Source of the DNA: Caballeronia pedi
GTDB lineage: Bacteria > Pseudomonadota > Gammaproteobacteria > Burkholderiales > Burkholderiaceae
DNA: 64,000 nucleotides
Assembly (NCBI RefSeq): GCF_001544915.2
Contig: NZ_FCOE02000002.1
Coordinates: 186,001-250,000 of the forward strand
Direction of reading: 5' to 3'
Below, piece after piece: positions 9,358 to 17,595 of the stretch (its first letter is position 1; each line of letters opens with the position of its first letter). The position numbers and the translations under genes are program-made. Under the pieces are notes generated by a model. The model made no database searches, had not been told where the DNA came from, and worked only from the letters and a program-made list of their open reading frames with translations.

Positions 9358-10497
9358 ATGCCCCTCATCAATTACATCACGCAGATTCAATTCGATTTCG
9401 GCGCGGTGCGCCTGCTTGCAAGCGAATGCGAGCGCATCGGCATTCGCCGTCCGCTGATCGTGACCGATGCCGGTATCCGCGCGGCGGGCCTGCTGGACAA
9501 GGTGCTCGATGCGCTCGGTTCTTCATCGCCGGCGCCGGTGTTCGACGGCACGCCGCCGAATCCGAACGAAGCCGCGGTGCGCGCAGCCGTCGCGATGTAC
9601 AAGGAGAACGCGTGCGATGGCGTGATCGCGGCCGGCGGCGGCTCGTCGATCGATCTCGCGAAGGGCGTCGCGGTCTGCGCGACCCACGATGGGCCGCTGC
9701 AAAGCTTCGCCGTCATCGAAGGCGGTCTCGCGCGCATCACCGCGAAGACCGCGCCTGTCATCGCCATTCCGACGACGGCGGGCACGGGCAGCGAAGTCGG
9801 GCGCGGCGCGATCCTGATCCTCGACGATGGCCGCAAGGTCGGCGTGATCTCGCCGCATGTCGTGCCGAAAGTCGCGATCTGCGATCCGGAACTGACGCTC
9901 GGCCTGCCGCCGATGCTCACCGCCGCGACCGGTATGGACGCCGTCGCGCATTGCCTCGAAACGTTCATGGCGCCCGTGTTCAACGCGCCCGCCGATGGCA
10001 TCGCGCTCGACGGACTGTGGCGCGCGTGGCGGCACATCGAGCGCGCGACGCGCGACGGCTCGGACCGCGTCGCGCGCTGGAACATGATGAGCGCATCGAT
10101 GCAGGGCGCGCTCGCGTTCCAGAAAGGCCTCGGCTGCGTGCACAGCCTGAGTCACTCGCTCGGCGGCATCAATCCGAAGCTGCATCACGGCACGCTCAAC
10201 GCGATCTTCCTGCCAGCGGTCATCGCGTTCAACAGCAGCGCGCCGTCGATGCAGGAAGAGGGCAAGCTCGACCGCATCGCACAGGCGCTGGGCCTGAAAG
10301 CCGGCGATGAAGTCGGCGATGCGGTACGCGCGATGACGGTCGCGCTCGGCCTGCCGCGCGGACTCGCCGAACTCGGCGTGACGCGCGAGCTGTTTCCGCG
10401 CATCATCGCGGGCGCGCTGAAGGATCACAGTCACAAGACGAATCCGCGCGAGGCGTCGAGCGCGGATTACGAGGCCATGCTCGAAGCGTCGATGTGA
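9358..10497 (+). CDS. Iron-containing (group III) alcohol dehydrogenase
   Basis: A 379-aa NAD(P)-dependent dehydrogenase of the iron-activated group III family. The nucleotide loop GGGSSIDLAKG (about residues 95-105), IPTTAGTGSEVG, the metal-binding ATGMDAVAHCLE (Asp, His), GCVHSLSHSLGG and LHHGTLNA (His ligands) are all present, so the metal site is complete. The start was set at the ATG at 9358 because homology-like sequence begins with the strand around INYITQIQFDFGA; the frame is open for 24 more codons upstream. It stands alone, 106 bp behind the siderophore acyltransferase, and is unlikely to belong to that pathway. Substrate is unknown; family members act on small diols, lactaldehyde or 4-hydroxybutyrate. 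Confidence 0.88.
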   Translation: MPLINYITQIQFDFGAVRLLASECERIGIRRPLIVTDAGIRAAGLLDKVLDALGSSSPAPVFDGTPPNPNEAAVRAAVAMYKENACDGVIAAGGGSSIDLAKGVAVCATHDGPLQSFAVIEGGLARITAKTAPVIAIPTTAGTGSEVGRGAILILDDGRKVGVISPHVVPKVAICDPELTLGLPPMLTAATGMDAVAHCLETFMAPVFNAPADGIALDGLWRAWRHIERATRDGSDRVARWNMMSASMQGALAFQKGLGCVHSLSHSLGGINPKLHHGTLNAIFLPAVIAFNSSAPSMQEEGKLDRIAQALGLKAGDEVGDAVRAMTVALGLPRGLAELGVTRELFPRIIAGALKDHSHKTNPREASSADYEAMLEASM

Positions 10498-10554
10498 AAA
10501 AGGGGACGGGGCGCGAGCGCAGTAGCGGCGGAGCATTTGCGGCATTGCAACATA

Positions 10555-10587
10555 CCCTTACGGGAAAACCCTTAAGTCTGTTACAAT
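10555..10587 (+). promoter_or_regulatory. Promoter region with a CCCTTA direct repeat
   Basis: CCCTTA occurs twice (10555-10560 and 10569-10574), 14 bp apart, just upstream of a good -10 hexamer TACAAT (10582-10587). A weak -35 (TTACGG, 10558-10563) overlaps the first repeat. The pair is placed where a regulator could control the 67-aa gene that starts 24 bp later. Confidence 0.4.
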
Positions 10588-10611
10588 GTCGCAAAGATTG
10601 AGGAACAGATC

Positions 10612-10815
10612 ATGCGCCGCCGTTACGAAGTGCTCGAAAAAGCCGCCTTTGCCTTGCTCACGCTGTCCGCTGTCATGGACGCGAGCTACATCACCTGGGA
10701 AAAGCACCCGAACTTCCGTGAAAACGTCACGGAAATCGTCAAGTTGAGTGCGGATCTGTCGATGGCGAACCCGGGTGTCGGCGAAACGCCCCTGGTTCCG
10801 ATGGCGTTCAACTAA
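10612..10815 (+). CDS. Small conserved-looking protein of unknown function (67 aa)
   Basis: I do not recognise this 67-aa protein. It starts with MRRRYEVLEK, has one mildly hydrophobic segment (AAFALLTLSAVMDASYITW, about residues 11-29) and a polar tail ending in VPMAFN. A ribosome site GAGGAA lies 10 bases upstream of the ATG and a TACAAT -10 box further up, so expression is likely. It sits 114 bp after the alcohol dehydrogenase and 133 bp before the urea transporter. The hydrophobic stretch contains Asp and a Tyr and is borderline for a membrane anchor; it could also be an amphipathic helix. Confidence 0.55.
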   Translation: MRRRYEVLEKAAFALLTLSAVMDASYITWEKHPNFRENVTEIVKLSADLSMANPGVGETPLVPMAFN

Positions 10816-10948
10816 GCTTCGATTCCCCTCCGGCGCGACGCTCGTTGCGCCTTCTGCTGCAAGCCACATACAGGTTATTCGGCCCGCCGTCGCACGAGGC
10901 GCGCCGACTGCTTTATGCTGGCGGCTTCCCGTGCCGTCGCCGCCCAGC

Positions 10949-11860
10949 ATGTCCACCGTTCTCCATTCCGACGCCGCTTTCGGCGACCAGCTCCGCAGTT
11001 TCGCCCGCGCGATCGGGCAGATCGTGCTTCAGCGCAACGCCGCGACCGGCGCGCTGCTGTTTCTCGCCGTCCTGTGCGCAAGCCCGCGCCTCGCGTGCGG
11101 GCTGCTGATCGGCACACTGACGGGCAATGTCATCAGCGTGATCATCGAAGACCGCGACGCGCCCGCCTTTCGTGACGATCTCTACGGCTTCAACGGCGCG
11201 CTCGCGGCGCTCGCTGCGTTCACCTTCATCGGCGATGCGTCGCAGGCCGCGGCCGTCGCGATCGTCGCGGCGATGCTCGCCACCTTCCTCGCCAACAAAC
11301 TCTCACGCGTGCTCTCCCGCCACGGCTTGCCGATCTTTTCCAGTCCGGCCATCATCGTGACCTGGTGCTGGCTGCCGCTTTTCGCCGAGCGCGGCGATAC
11401 CGGCGCGATTCCGCAAGTCGCCGCCGGCGTCATCCCGATGTTGCAGGCCGCGTTCGCGGGTCTCGCGCCGATCACCTTCGCGACCGGCGCGCTCGCGGGC
11501 GGATTGATCGCAGCAGGGTTGTTCGCGTCGCGGCCGTCGCAGGCGGGCTGGGCGCTCGCGGGCAGCGCGCTCGGCGCGATGCTGCACGGGCTCGGCGGCG
11601 CGAGCGATGCCGTCGTGCTCTCCGGCGCGTGCGGCTTCAACGCGGCGCTTGCGGCGCTCGCCGCCGCGCCGCTCGGCAGGCGCTACGCGCTCGTCGCGAT
11701 CGTGGCGGCCGTGCTGATCGAGCGCGTCATCGATTGCCTCGGCGTCGCCGCGCTGACCGCGCCGTTCGTGCTGGCGTCGTGGGCGGTGATCGCGCTGCGG
11801 CGGCGCATGTCGGGAACATCGAAAGAAGGAGATTCACATGTCGTTCACCCACACGCCTGA
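10949..11860 (+). CDS. Urea transporter (UT family)
   Basis: A 303-aa integral membrane protein with about ten hydrophobic segments and the internal duplication of the urea transporter family. The first repeat has LYGFNGALAALA and the second CGFNAALAALA, matching the UT selectivity-filter signature. It would conduct urea through the inner membrane. The ATG at 10949 was chosen because hydrophobic family-like sequence follows soon after; the frame is open upstream, where the translation looks unrelated. It overlaps the next gene by 23 bp, so it is translationally linked to a class II aldolase and then a tautomerase, an unusual partnership for a urea channel. No urease gene is in the window. Confidence 0.82.
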   Translation: MSTVLHSDAAFGDQLRSFARAIGQIVLQRNAATGALLFLAVLCASPRLACGLLIGTLTGNVISVIIEDRDAPAFRDDLYGFNGALAALAAFTFIGDASQAAAVAIVAAMLATFLANKLSRVLSRHGLPIFSSPAIIVTWCWLPLFAERGDTGAIPQVAAGVIPMLQAAFAGLAPITFATGALAGGLIAAGLFASRPSQAGWALAGSALGAMLHGLGGASDAVVLSGACGFNAALAALAAAPLGRRYALVAIVAAVLIERVIDCLGVAALTAPFVLASWAVIALRRRMSGTSKEGDSHVVHPHA

Positions 11861-12614
11861 GCGCAGGATCGCGGAAAGCGGCCCGCGCTCGGCGGCCGAA
11901 ACAGCCACGCGCGTGGATCTCGCCGCCGCCTACCGGCTCGTCGCGCTCAACGGCTGGGACGATGTCGTCTATACGCATATTTCCGCGAGCGTGCCGGACG
12001 AGCCGGGCCGCTTTCTCATCAATCCGTTCGGGCTTTCGTTCGATGAAGTCACGGCGTCGAATCTGGTCAAGATCGATATCGACGGCAATGTGATCGGCGA
12101 GAGCGCGAATCCGGTGAACGCGACGGGCTTCGCGCTGCACGGCGCGGTGCACGCGGCGCGGCAGGACGCCGTTTGCGTGATGCATCTGCATGTGCGCGAA
12201 GCGATCGCCGTGTCGACGCAGCCGCCCGGACTGCTGCCCGCCTCGCAGCACGCGATGCGCTTTCACGGCCACCTCGCGTATCACGACTACGAAGGCCTTG
12301 CGTTTTCGCCGGCGGAGGGCGAGCGGCTCGTCGCCAGTCTCGGCGCGCATCGCGCGATGCTCCTGCGCAATCACGGGCCGCTCACGCTCGGGCGCACCAT
12401 CGCCGAGGCATATGTGCTGATGGATATGCTCGTCAAGGCATGCGATATTCAGCTTCGCGCGCTCGCGGGCGTGGGCAAGATGATCGTGCCGACGCCGGAA
12501 GTCGTCACGCGGACCGCGGCGCAACTGCATGACGACGACGCCATCGAAGGCGCGCTCGAATGGCCTGCGCTTTTGCGCAAGCTCGAACGCATCGATGCGT
12601 CGTATCGCGACTGA
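11838..12614 (+). CDS. Class II aldolase/adducin family protein
   Basis: A 258-aa protein with the class II aldolase/adducin fold. The zinc-binding pattern is seen as HLHV near residue 115 and RNHGPL near residue 178, and the N-terminal YRLVALNGWDDVVYTHIS is typical of the family. Such enzymes are metal-dependent aldolases or decarboxylases (fuculose-phosphate aldolase, HCOMODA decarboxylase), but this one has no closer label that I can defend. The ATG at 11838 follows a good AAGGAG site and lies inside the 3' end of the urea transporter gene. A tautomerase gene follows 35 bp later, which suggests a shared step on a small carbonyl compound. Confidence 0.85.
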   Translation: MSFTHTPERRIAESGPRSAAETATRVDLAAAYRLVALNGWDDVVYTHISASVPDEPGRFLINPFGLSFDEVTASNLVKIDIDGNVIGESANPVNATGFALHGAVHAARQDAVCVMHLHVREAIAVSTQPPGLLPASQHAMRFHGHLAYHDYEGLAFSPAEGERLVASLGAHRAMLLRNHGPLTLGRTIAEAYVLMDMLVKACDIQLRALAGVGKMIVPTPEVVTRTAAQLHDDDAIEGALEWPALLRKLERIDASYRD

Positions 12615-12649
12615 TTCAGACTTTTTAGACTAACAGGGAGAGCGACGGA

Positions 12650-12835
12650 ATGCCGACATTCAACATTCAACTGTTCGAAGGCCGCACGGTGGAAGAGAAG
12701 CGCAAGTTCGTCGAGGCGATCACGCGCACGACGTGCGAAACGCTCGGCTGCGAGCCGGGCTCGGTGGACATCATTCTGACCGACGTAAAGCGCGAGAACT
12801 GGGCGACCGCGGGCAAGCTCTGGTCGGAGCAGTGA
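12650..12835 (+). CDS. 4-oxalocrotonate tautomerase family enzyme
   Basis: A 61-aa protein typical of the 4-OT family. After removal of Met the N-terminal Pro1 is the expected catalytic base, and Arg11 (in FEGR) matches a conserved substrate-binding arginine. Family-like ETLGCEPGSVDIILTDV and a C-terminal LWSEQ follow. It would interconvert keto and enol forms of a small acid. It has its own AGGGAG ribosome site and lies 35 bp after the class II aldolase gene in the same orientation, so the two probably act on the same compound. Confidence 0.88.
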   Translation: MPTFNIQLFEGRTVEEKRKFVEAITRTTCETLGCEPGSVDIILTDVKRENWATAGKLWSEQ

Positions 12836-12839
12836 AGTG

Positions 12840-12872
12840 CGCGCACATACGGCGCGATGCCGTATGTGCGCG
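12840..12872. terminator. Bidirectional hairpin terminator between tautomerase and glcB
   Basis: A perfect 14-bp inverted repeat (12840-12853 and 12859-12872) with a 5-base loop lies 4 bp after the tautomerase stop and 16 bp from the glcB stop on the other strand. There is no long T run on either strand, but the position between convergent genes and the stem strength support a shared terminator. Confidence 0.75.
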
Positions 12873-12888
12873 ATTTGCGCGCCTGGCG

Positions 12889-15072
12889 TTACGCCGAAGC
12901 CTTCACGGCGAGACGGAACTTGTGCAGCAACGGTTCCGTATAACCGCTCGGCTGCGTGCGTCCTTCGAATACGAGCGCGCACGCGGCCTTGAAGGCGAAC
13001 GAGCTGTCGAACGCGGGCGCCATCGGGCGATAGGTCGGATCGGCTTCGTTCTGTTTGTCGACGACCGCGGCCATTCGTTCGAGCGTCTGGCGAACCTGCT
13101 CTTCCGTGACGATGCCGTGACGCAGCCAGTTCGCGATGTGCTGGCTTGAAATACGCAGCGTCGCGCGGTCTTCCATCAGGCCGACATCGTGAATGTCCGG
13201 CACCTTCGAACAGCCGACGCCCGCATCGACCCAGCGCACGACATAGCCGAGAATGCCCTGCGCATTGTTCTCGATCTCGTTCGTGATGTCCGCTTCCGAC
13301 CACGCCGGCTTATCGACGACGGGAATCGTGAGCAAGCCGTCGAGCAACTCGTTCTTCTGGCCGTCGTAGTCGATGCTTTCGAGTTCCTGCTGAACCTGCT
13401 GCACGTCGACCATGTGGTAGTGCAGCGCGTGCAGCGTGGCGGCCGTGGGCGAGGGCACCCATGCAGTGTTCGCGCCGGCCTTCGGATGCACGATCTTCTG
13501 TTCGAGCATCGCGTGCATCAGGTCGGGCATCGCCCACATGCCCTTGCCGATCTGCGCGCGCCCGCGCAAGCCGGTGTTCAGCCCGACCAGCACGTTGTTG
13601 CGCTCATACGAACTGATCCACTTCGACGACTTCATGTCGCCCTTGCGCATCATCGGGCCGGCTTCCATCGACGAATGCATCTCGTCGCCGGTGCGGTCCA
13701 GGAAGCCCGTGTTGATGAACGCGACGCGCGCGCCCGCCGCCGCGATGCAGGCCTTGAGGTTCACACTCGTGCGGCGTTCCTCGTCCATGATGCCCATCTT
13801 GATGGTGTGACGCGGCAGGCCGAGCAGGTCTTCGACGCGTGAGAACAGCTCGTCCGCGAACGCGACTTCCGCGGGGCCGTGCATCTTCGGCTTCACGATG
13901 TAGATGGAACCCGTGCGCGAGTTCATCCTGTTCTTGAGGTCGTGCATCGAGCCGAGCGTGGTCATGACCGCGTCGAGGATGCCTTCCGGAATCTCGTTGC
14001 CGTCGCGGTCGAGCACGGCGGGGTTCGTCATCAGATGGCCGACGTTGCGGATGAACAGGAGCGAACGTCCGTGCAGCTTGAGGGTCGAGCCGTCGGGCGC
14101 GGTGTATTCGCGATCCGGGTTCATGGCGCGCGTGAAGGTCTTGCCGTTTTTCGTGACCTGTTCCGCGAGATGGCCCTGCATCAGGCCGAGCCAGTTGCGA
14201 TAGAGCTGGGTCTTGTCGGCGGCGTCGACGGCCGCGACCGAATCCTCGCAGTCGATGATCGTGCTCACCGCCGCTTCCATCAGCACGTCCTTCACGTGCG
14301 CGGCGTCCGTCTTGCCGATGGAATGGTTCGCGTCGAACTGGATCTCGAAGTGAAGGTCGTTGTGCTTGAGCAGCACGGCGGACGGTTCTTTCGCGTCGCC
14401 CTGGTAGCCCGCGAACTGTTCGCCGTTCTCGAGGCCGCTCTTGCTGCCATTCTTCAGCGTGACCGCGAGCTGGCCCTGCTCGATGGCGTACTTCGTCGCG
14501 TCGGCGTGAGAGCCGTGCGCGAGGGGCGCGTGGTCGTCGAGGAAAGCACGCGCGTACGCGATCACCTTCGCGCCGCGCTTCGGATTGAATTGCGCGGTGC
14601 GCTCGGCGCCGTCCTTTTCGTCGATGGCGTCGGTGCCGTAGAGCGCGTCGTAGAGGCTGCCCCAGCGCGCGTTGGCGGCGTTGAGCGCATAACGCAGATT
14701 CGAGAGCGGCACGACGAGCTGCGGGCCGGCCTGCTCCGCGATTTCGCGATCGACATTGGCGGTGCTCGCCTGCACGTGCGCGGGCGCGGGCGCGATATAG
14801 CCGATCTCCTCGAGAAACTTGCGATAGCCGCGCAGATCGCGCACCGGGCCGGGATTGCTGCGATGCCAGTTGTCGAGCTCGGTCTGGAGGCGGTCGCGCT
14901 CGGCGAGCAAGGCGCGATTTTTCGGGGCGAGATCGTGCACGATGGCATCGAACCCCTTCCAGAAGGACGCGCTGTCGACGCCCGTGCCGGGGATGGCTTC
15001 TTCATCGACGAACTTCGCGAGACTCGCGTCGACCTGAAGGCCGTGTTGTTTGATCATGTCGTTCATGGGCAC
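12889..15072 (-). CDS. glcB: Malate synthase G
   Basis: A 727-aa cytosolic enzyme that condenses glyoxylate with acetyl-CoA to give malate, part of the glyoxylate bypass and glycolate use. The length matches the monomeric G isoform (about 723 aa), not the shorter A isoform. Visible family segments include [38 protein letters not shown], the [21 protein letters not shown] region and the C-terminal [31 protein letters not shown], which contains residues near the active site. The start is MPMNDM at 15072; a second ATG two codons in is possible. It is transcribed alone, with a hairpin terminator behind it. No isocitrate lyase or glycolate oxidase gene is in view. Confidence 0.96.
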   Translation of the reverse strand: MPMNDMIKQHGLQVDASLAKFVDEEAIPGTGVDSASFWKGFDAIVHDLAPKNRALLAERDRLQTELDNWHRSNPGPVRDLRGYRKFLEEIGYIAPAPAHVQASTANVDREIAEQAGPQLVVPLSNLRYALNAANARWGSLYDALYGTDAIDEKDGAERTAQFNPKRGAKVIAYARAFLDDHAPLAHGSHADATKYAIEQGQLAVTLKNGSKSGLENGEQFAGYQGDAKEPSAVLLKHNDLHFEIQFDANHSIGKTDAAHVKDVLMEAAVSTIIDCEDSVAAVDAADKTQLYRNWLGLMQGHLAEQVTKNGKTFTRAMNPDREYTAPDGSTLKLHGRSLLFIRNVGHLMTNPAVLDRDGNEIPEGILDAVMTTLGSMHDLKNRMNSRTGSIYIVKPKMHGPAEVAFADELFSRVEDLLGLPRHTIKMGIMDEERRTSVNLKACIAAAGARVAFINTGFLDRTGDEMHSSMEAGPMMRKGDMKSSKWISSYERNNVLVGLNTGLRGRAQIGKGMWAMPDLMHAMLEQKIVHPKAGANTAWVPSPTAATLHALHYHMVDVQQVQQELESIDYDGQKNELLDGLLTIPVVDKPAWSEADITNEIENNAQGILGYVVRWVDAGVGCSKVPDIHDVGLMEDRATLRISSQHIANWLRHGIVTEEQVRQTLERMAAVVDKQNEADPTYRPMAPAFDSSFAFKAACALVFEGRTQPSGYTEPLLHKFRLAVKASA

Positions 15073-15251
15073 TCCGGCTGAATTTGCTGCTGCACAGGGT
15101 TTTGGGGTGGGCTGGGCCCTATGGTAGCGCGTCTTGGGGGAGGATCGAAGCGCGGGGGCGGTGCAAGGGGCGTGCCTGCGCGGGCCTTCGGACGGTCGGT
15201 ATCCGGGGCGGAAGAGCGCCTTGCGGCACCGGGAATACTTCCTGGTTGCCG

Positions 15252-15620
15252 CTAGCTGACGCGCTTCAATTCGTCTGCAAGCAACTGGAACTGTTTGCCA
15301 AGCGCAGGGATGTCTTCACGGATCGTTACCCAGACAATCCCGAAATCGATCTTGTGGTAGCCATGCGATAGTACGTTTCGCATTTCATAAGCCGACTGGA
15401 ACGGTACCTCGGGATGTTGGACGACGAAGGCAGGAAAGTATCGGCAGATATTTCTGCATGCTTCGCCAATCACTTCAATGTTACGGATGACCGCGTCTTG
15501 CGCGAGTTCATCGCCGTTGAAAGTCGCCTCGTCCAGTCCGGCGGTGTAGCGCGCAATACGCCCTATTGCCGTGAGGACGTGGTCTACGTACTCAGCCAAA
15601 GTCAATGCGTCTCGGCTCAT
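15252..15620 (-). CDS. hepT: HepT-family HEPN toxin of a HepT/MntA pair
   Basis: A 122-aa HEPN-domain protein. It carries the exact RX4HXY motif of HepT toxins, Arg81-His86-Tyr88 (in RNVLSHGYH), whose Arg and His form an RNase active site and whose Tyr is AMPylated by the partner in characterised systems. The start overlaps the stop of the upstream nucleotidyltransferase gene by four bases (ATGA, 15617-15620), so the two are translationally coupled. In the best-studied pairs HepT cleaves RNA, including tRNA, and MntA silences it. All key residues are present, so the pair looks functional. It sits alone between glcB and a secreted subtilase, typical of a mobile defence or stabilisation module. 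Confidence 0.87.
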   Translation of the reverse strand: MSRDALTLAEYVDHVLTAIGRIARYTAGLDEATFNGDELAQDAVIRNIEVIGEACRNICRYFPAFVVQHPEVPFQSAYEMRNVLSHGYHKIDFGIVWVTIREDIPALGKQFQLLADELKRVS

Positions 15621-15907
15621 ACCGGAATAGCGCTTGCAATGATTTCATCGCGAGTTCGATCAGGCAGCGCGCGGGGAGTCAACACATCCACTTTCACGCC
15701 GAGCAGTTCCCGCAACTCTTGACGAATCGCGCCGATATCGAGCAATGATGTTCTCGGCGTAGGGTCGATGAGGAGATCAAGGTCGCTTTCCTCCGTATCT
15801 TCACCGCGTGCGACCGAACCGAAGATGCGAGCATTCTTCGCGCGATGCGCTTCGATGATGCGACGAATCTCGTCACGATGAGCTTCAAGTGCTATCGAGG
15901 GCTTCAT
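15617..15907 (-). CDS. mntA: MntA-family minimal nucleotidyltransferase antitoxin
   Basis: A 96-aa minimal nucleotidyltransferase. It has the GSX10DXD signature exactly, Gly30-Ser31 followed by Asp42-x-Asp44 (GSVARGEDTEESDLD), and a third acidic residue at Asp74 (KVDVL). In HepT/MntA systems this enzyme transfers AMP from ATP to the toxin tyrosine. It is the first gene of the pair, ends in the ATGA overlap with hepT, and begins with MKPSIALEAHRDEIRRI. The 260 bp upstream of it are AT-richer than the surroundings and hold the presumed divergent promoters for this pair and the subtilase gene, but no clean operator was seen. Confidence 0.87.
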   Translation of the reverse strand: MKPSIALEAHRDEIRRIIEAHRAKNARIFGSVARGEDTEESDLDLLIDPTPRTSLLDIGAIRQELRELLGVKVDVLTPRALPDRTRDEIIASAIPV

Positions 15908-16167
15908 GGCTGTTTGAATAATTGATTCGCTTGCCGAGTCGCCGGTTATCCGGTGACCGTCAGCTCAGGGGAAAAATTATACGAGCAATCTAGTATAGCG
16001 GCTCCGCCACGGCCTCAGAGACGCCTGCGTCCAGGCAGCAAAAATTCAGATACTTCGGCGATACCCGCTGTCCTAAACTGATTACAATCCGCCGACTTGC
16101 TTCGGCATAGAACAGGCATCATCGAGGCGACAGGTTCCATTAAAACAATTCGGAATACGTAATAACA

Positions 16168-17481
16168 ATGAAGCTAATCTTCCCGCTAGCGCGCACGCCA
16201 CGATCCGCGCGCCGACACCTATCCCTCATTGCATGGATTGCATGCGCGCATATCATCGGGCTGTATCCGGGCGTCGCCGCCGCTGTGGACGCGGGTCTCG
16301 CGGTGTGGCCCGCCACCGCGAATCTTCCCGCGAACCTCGGCGGCACCATCGACGGGAAATACACCGACCGCAACGGCAAGGTATTCGATGGCACGGGCTA
16401 CACGGTCGTCGATATCGATGGCGCGTTTCGTCCGGACAATCCGTCGTTCACGACTGCGGCGGGCAGGAACAAGATCATCGCGGAAGCATGCTTCGGCCAA
16501 CCTGCAGGAAGCGTAGCGTGGCCGAGCCTGTGCAAACATCAGACTTTCGTGAGCCGGCCGCTCGCGGGCAACCCGTCGGCGGGCTATTACTTCTCGTCTC
16601 TCCCCGGGGATTCGATGCCATCGGATTCCCCGGACAACACGTGTCGTCAGACGGATTCCAGCGGTCAACCTGGCTTCTGCCACTACTATCACGGCACAGT
16701 GACGTCGGGCGTGATGGTCGGCCAGCCCCGCACAAGAACAGAGGTCGACGCGACATTCACGTACACCGGCGTCGCGCCGGGCGCAAATGTCATCGCGCTC
16801 AAGATCGGCGGCGGCACCGGCACGGATGGGGCGATTGGCTGGCCGATCAATTCCGTCGTCGACGCGCTCAACTATGTCCACAACGGTCTGTTGGCGCGAA
16901 CGGATATCGGCCCGTCGATCGTGGCGGTGAATATCTCGTCGAACGGCTCCTCGGCGGCGGGTGACTTGCCATGCGGCGCGAACAGCGAAGGCGCGCGCAT
17001 CGACGAGATCGCCGGCAAACTACGCGCCAAGGGCGTGGCCGTCCTGATGTCGGCCGGCAACGACGCCGTGAATGGCACAGGCTCGTGGACCTGCGGAAGC
17101 AACGTCATCCCGGTTGGTGCGTCCGACATCCTCGCGCCGACCGAACCCACGACGTACAGCAATGTGTCGCAGCGCGTGAGTCTGTTCGCGCCGGTCGGCA
17201 TCGGCGATCGCGCAAGCAGAAATTTCGTGCTCGTGCCCTGGTCAGGAAACGGCGCGCTGCATGGATCGTTCTATCCGTGGGGCACCTCTTTTGCTGCGCC
17301 ACAGGTCGCAGGCGCTTTCGCGGTGCTAAGGCAGAAATTCGGCAAGACACCCAGCGTCGATTCGCTCGTTGCGTTGATGCAGGCTACCGGCAAGCCGCTG
17401 ACCGGTTCGCGCGCGGGGCTTGCCAATTCCAGAGCGGCGGTGCTCAACATCGGTGCGGCGCTCGACGGCGCTCCCAACTGA
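16168..17481 (+). CDS. Secreted subtilisin-like serine peptidase (S8 family)
   Basis: A 437-aa exported protease. An N-terminal signal peptide (positively charged start, hydrophobic IAWIACAHIIGL segment, likely cut near VAAA about residue 39) is followed directly by the catalytic domain. The triad can be read as Asp84 (VVDIDGAF), His175 (HGTVTSG) and Ser374 (GTSFAAP), with the oxyanion Asn298 (SAGND). There is no room for a classical I9 propeptide between the signal and the catalytic Asp, and several cysteines (111-171 region, 269, 309) suggest disulfides in the secreted form. It is convergent with the aldehyde oxidoreductase operon and next to a toxin-antitoxin pair. The substrate is unknown. 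Confidence 0.88.
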   Translation: MKLIFPLARTPRSARRHLSLIAWIACAHIIGLYPGVAAAVDAGLAVWPATANLPANLGGTIDGKYTDRNGKVFDGTGYTVVDIDGAFRPDNPSFTTAAGRNKIIAEACFGQPAGSVAWPSLCKHQTFVSRPLAGNPSAGYYFSSLPGDSMPSDSPDNTCRQTDSSGQPGFCHYYHGTVTSGVMVGQPRTRTEVDATFTYTGVAPGANVIALKIGGGTGTDGAIGWPINSVVDALNYVHNGLLARTDIGPSIVAVNISSNGSSAAGDLPCGANSEGARIDEIAGKLRAKGVAVLMSAGNDAVNGTGSWTCGSNVIPVGASDILAPTEPTTYSNVSQRVSLFAPVGIGDRASRNFVLVPWSGNGALHGSFYPWGTSFAAPQVAGAFAVLRQKFGKTPSVDSLVALMQATGKPLTGSRAGLANSRAAVLNIGAALDGAPN

Positions 17482-17490
17482 CCTGATACT

Positions 17491-17520
17491 CGCGTCGCCG
17501 CTCAATGAAGCGACGACGCG
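17491..17520. terminator. Hairpin between the subtilase and the aldehyde oxidoreductase operon
   Basis: Arms at 17491-17501 and 17510-17520 pair over 11 positions with one mismatch and an 8-base loop, 9 bp after the subtilase stop. It lies between convergent genes, so it may serve either strand. No T run follows. Confidence 0.5.
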
Positions 17521-17595
17521 CTCGCCCCGCAACAGCCATCGAGCCCGGTTCCCGTGCCTGTGACGAAGACACGAAAGACCGGGCTATACCTGCGA

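Noticed and set aside
13879..15081. 400-codon plus-strand frame opposite malate synthase G
   Set aside because: Composition is the reverse complement of glcB codons; no recognisable domain.
15908..16167. Possible tRNA or integrase attachment site beside the toxin-antitoxin islet
   Set aside because: I could not fold a cloverleaf or find flanking direct repeats; no integrase gene is in the window.
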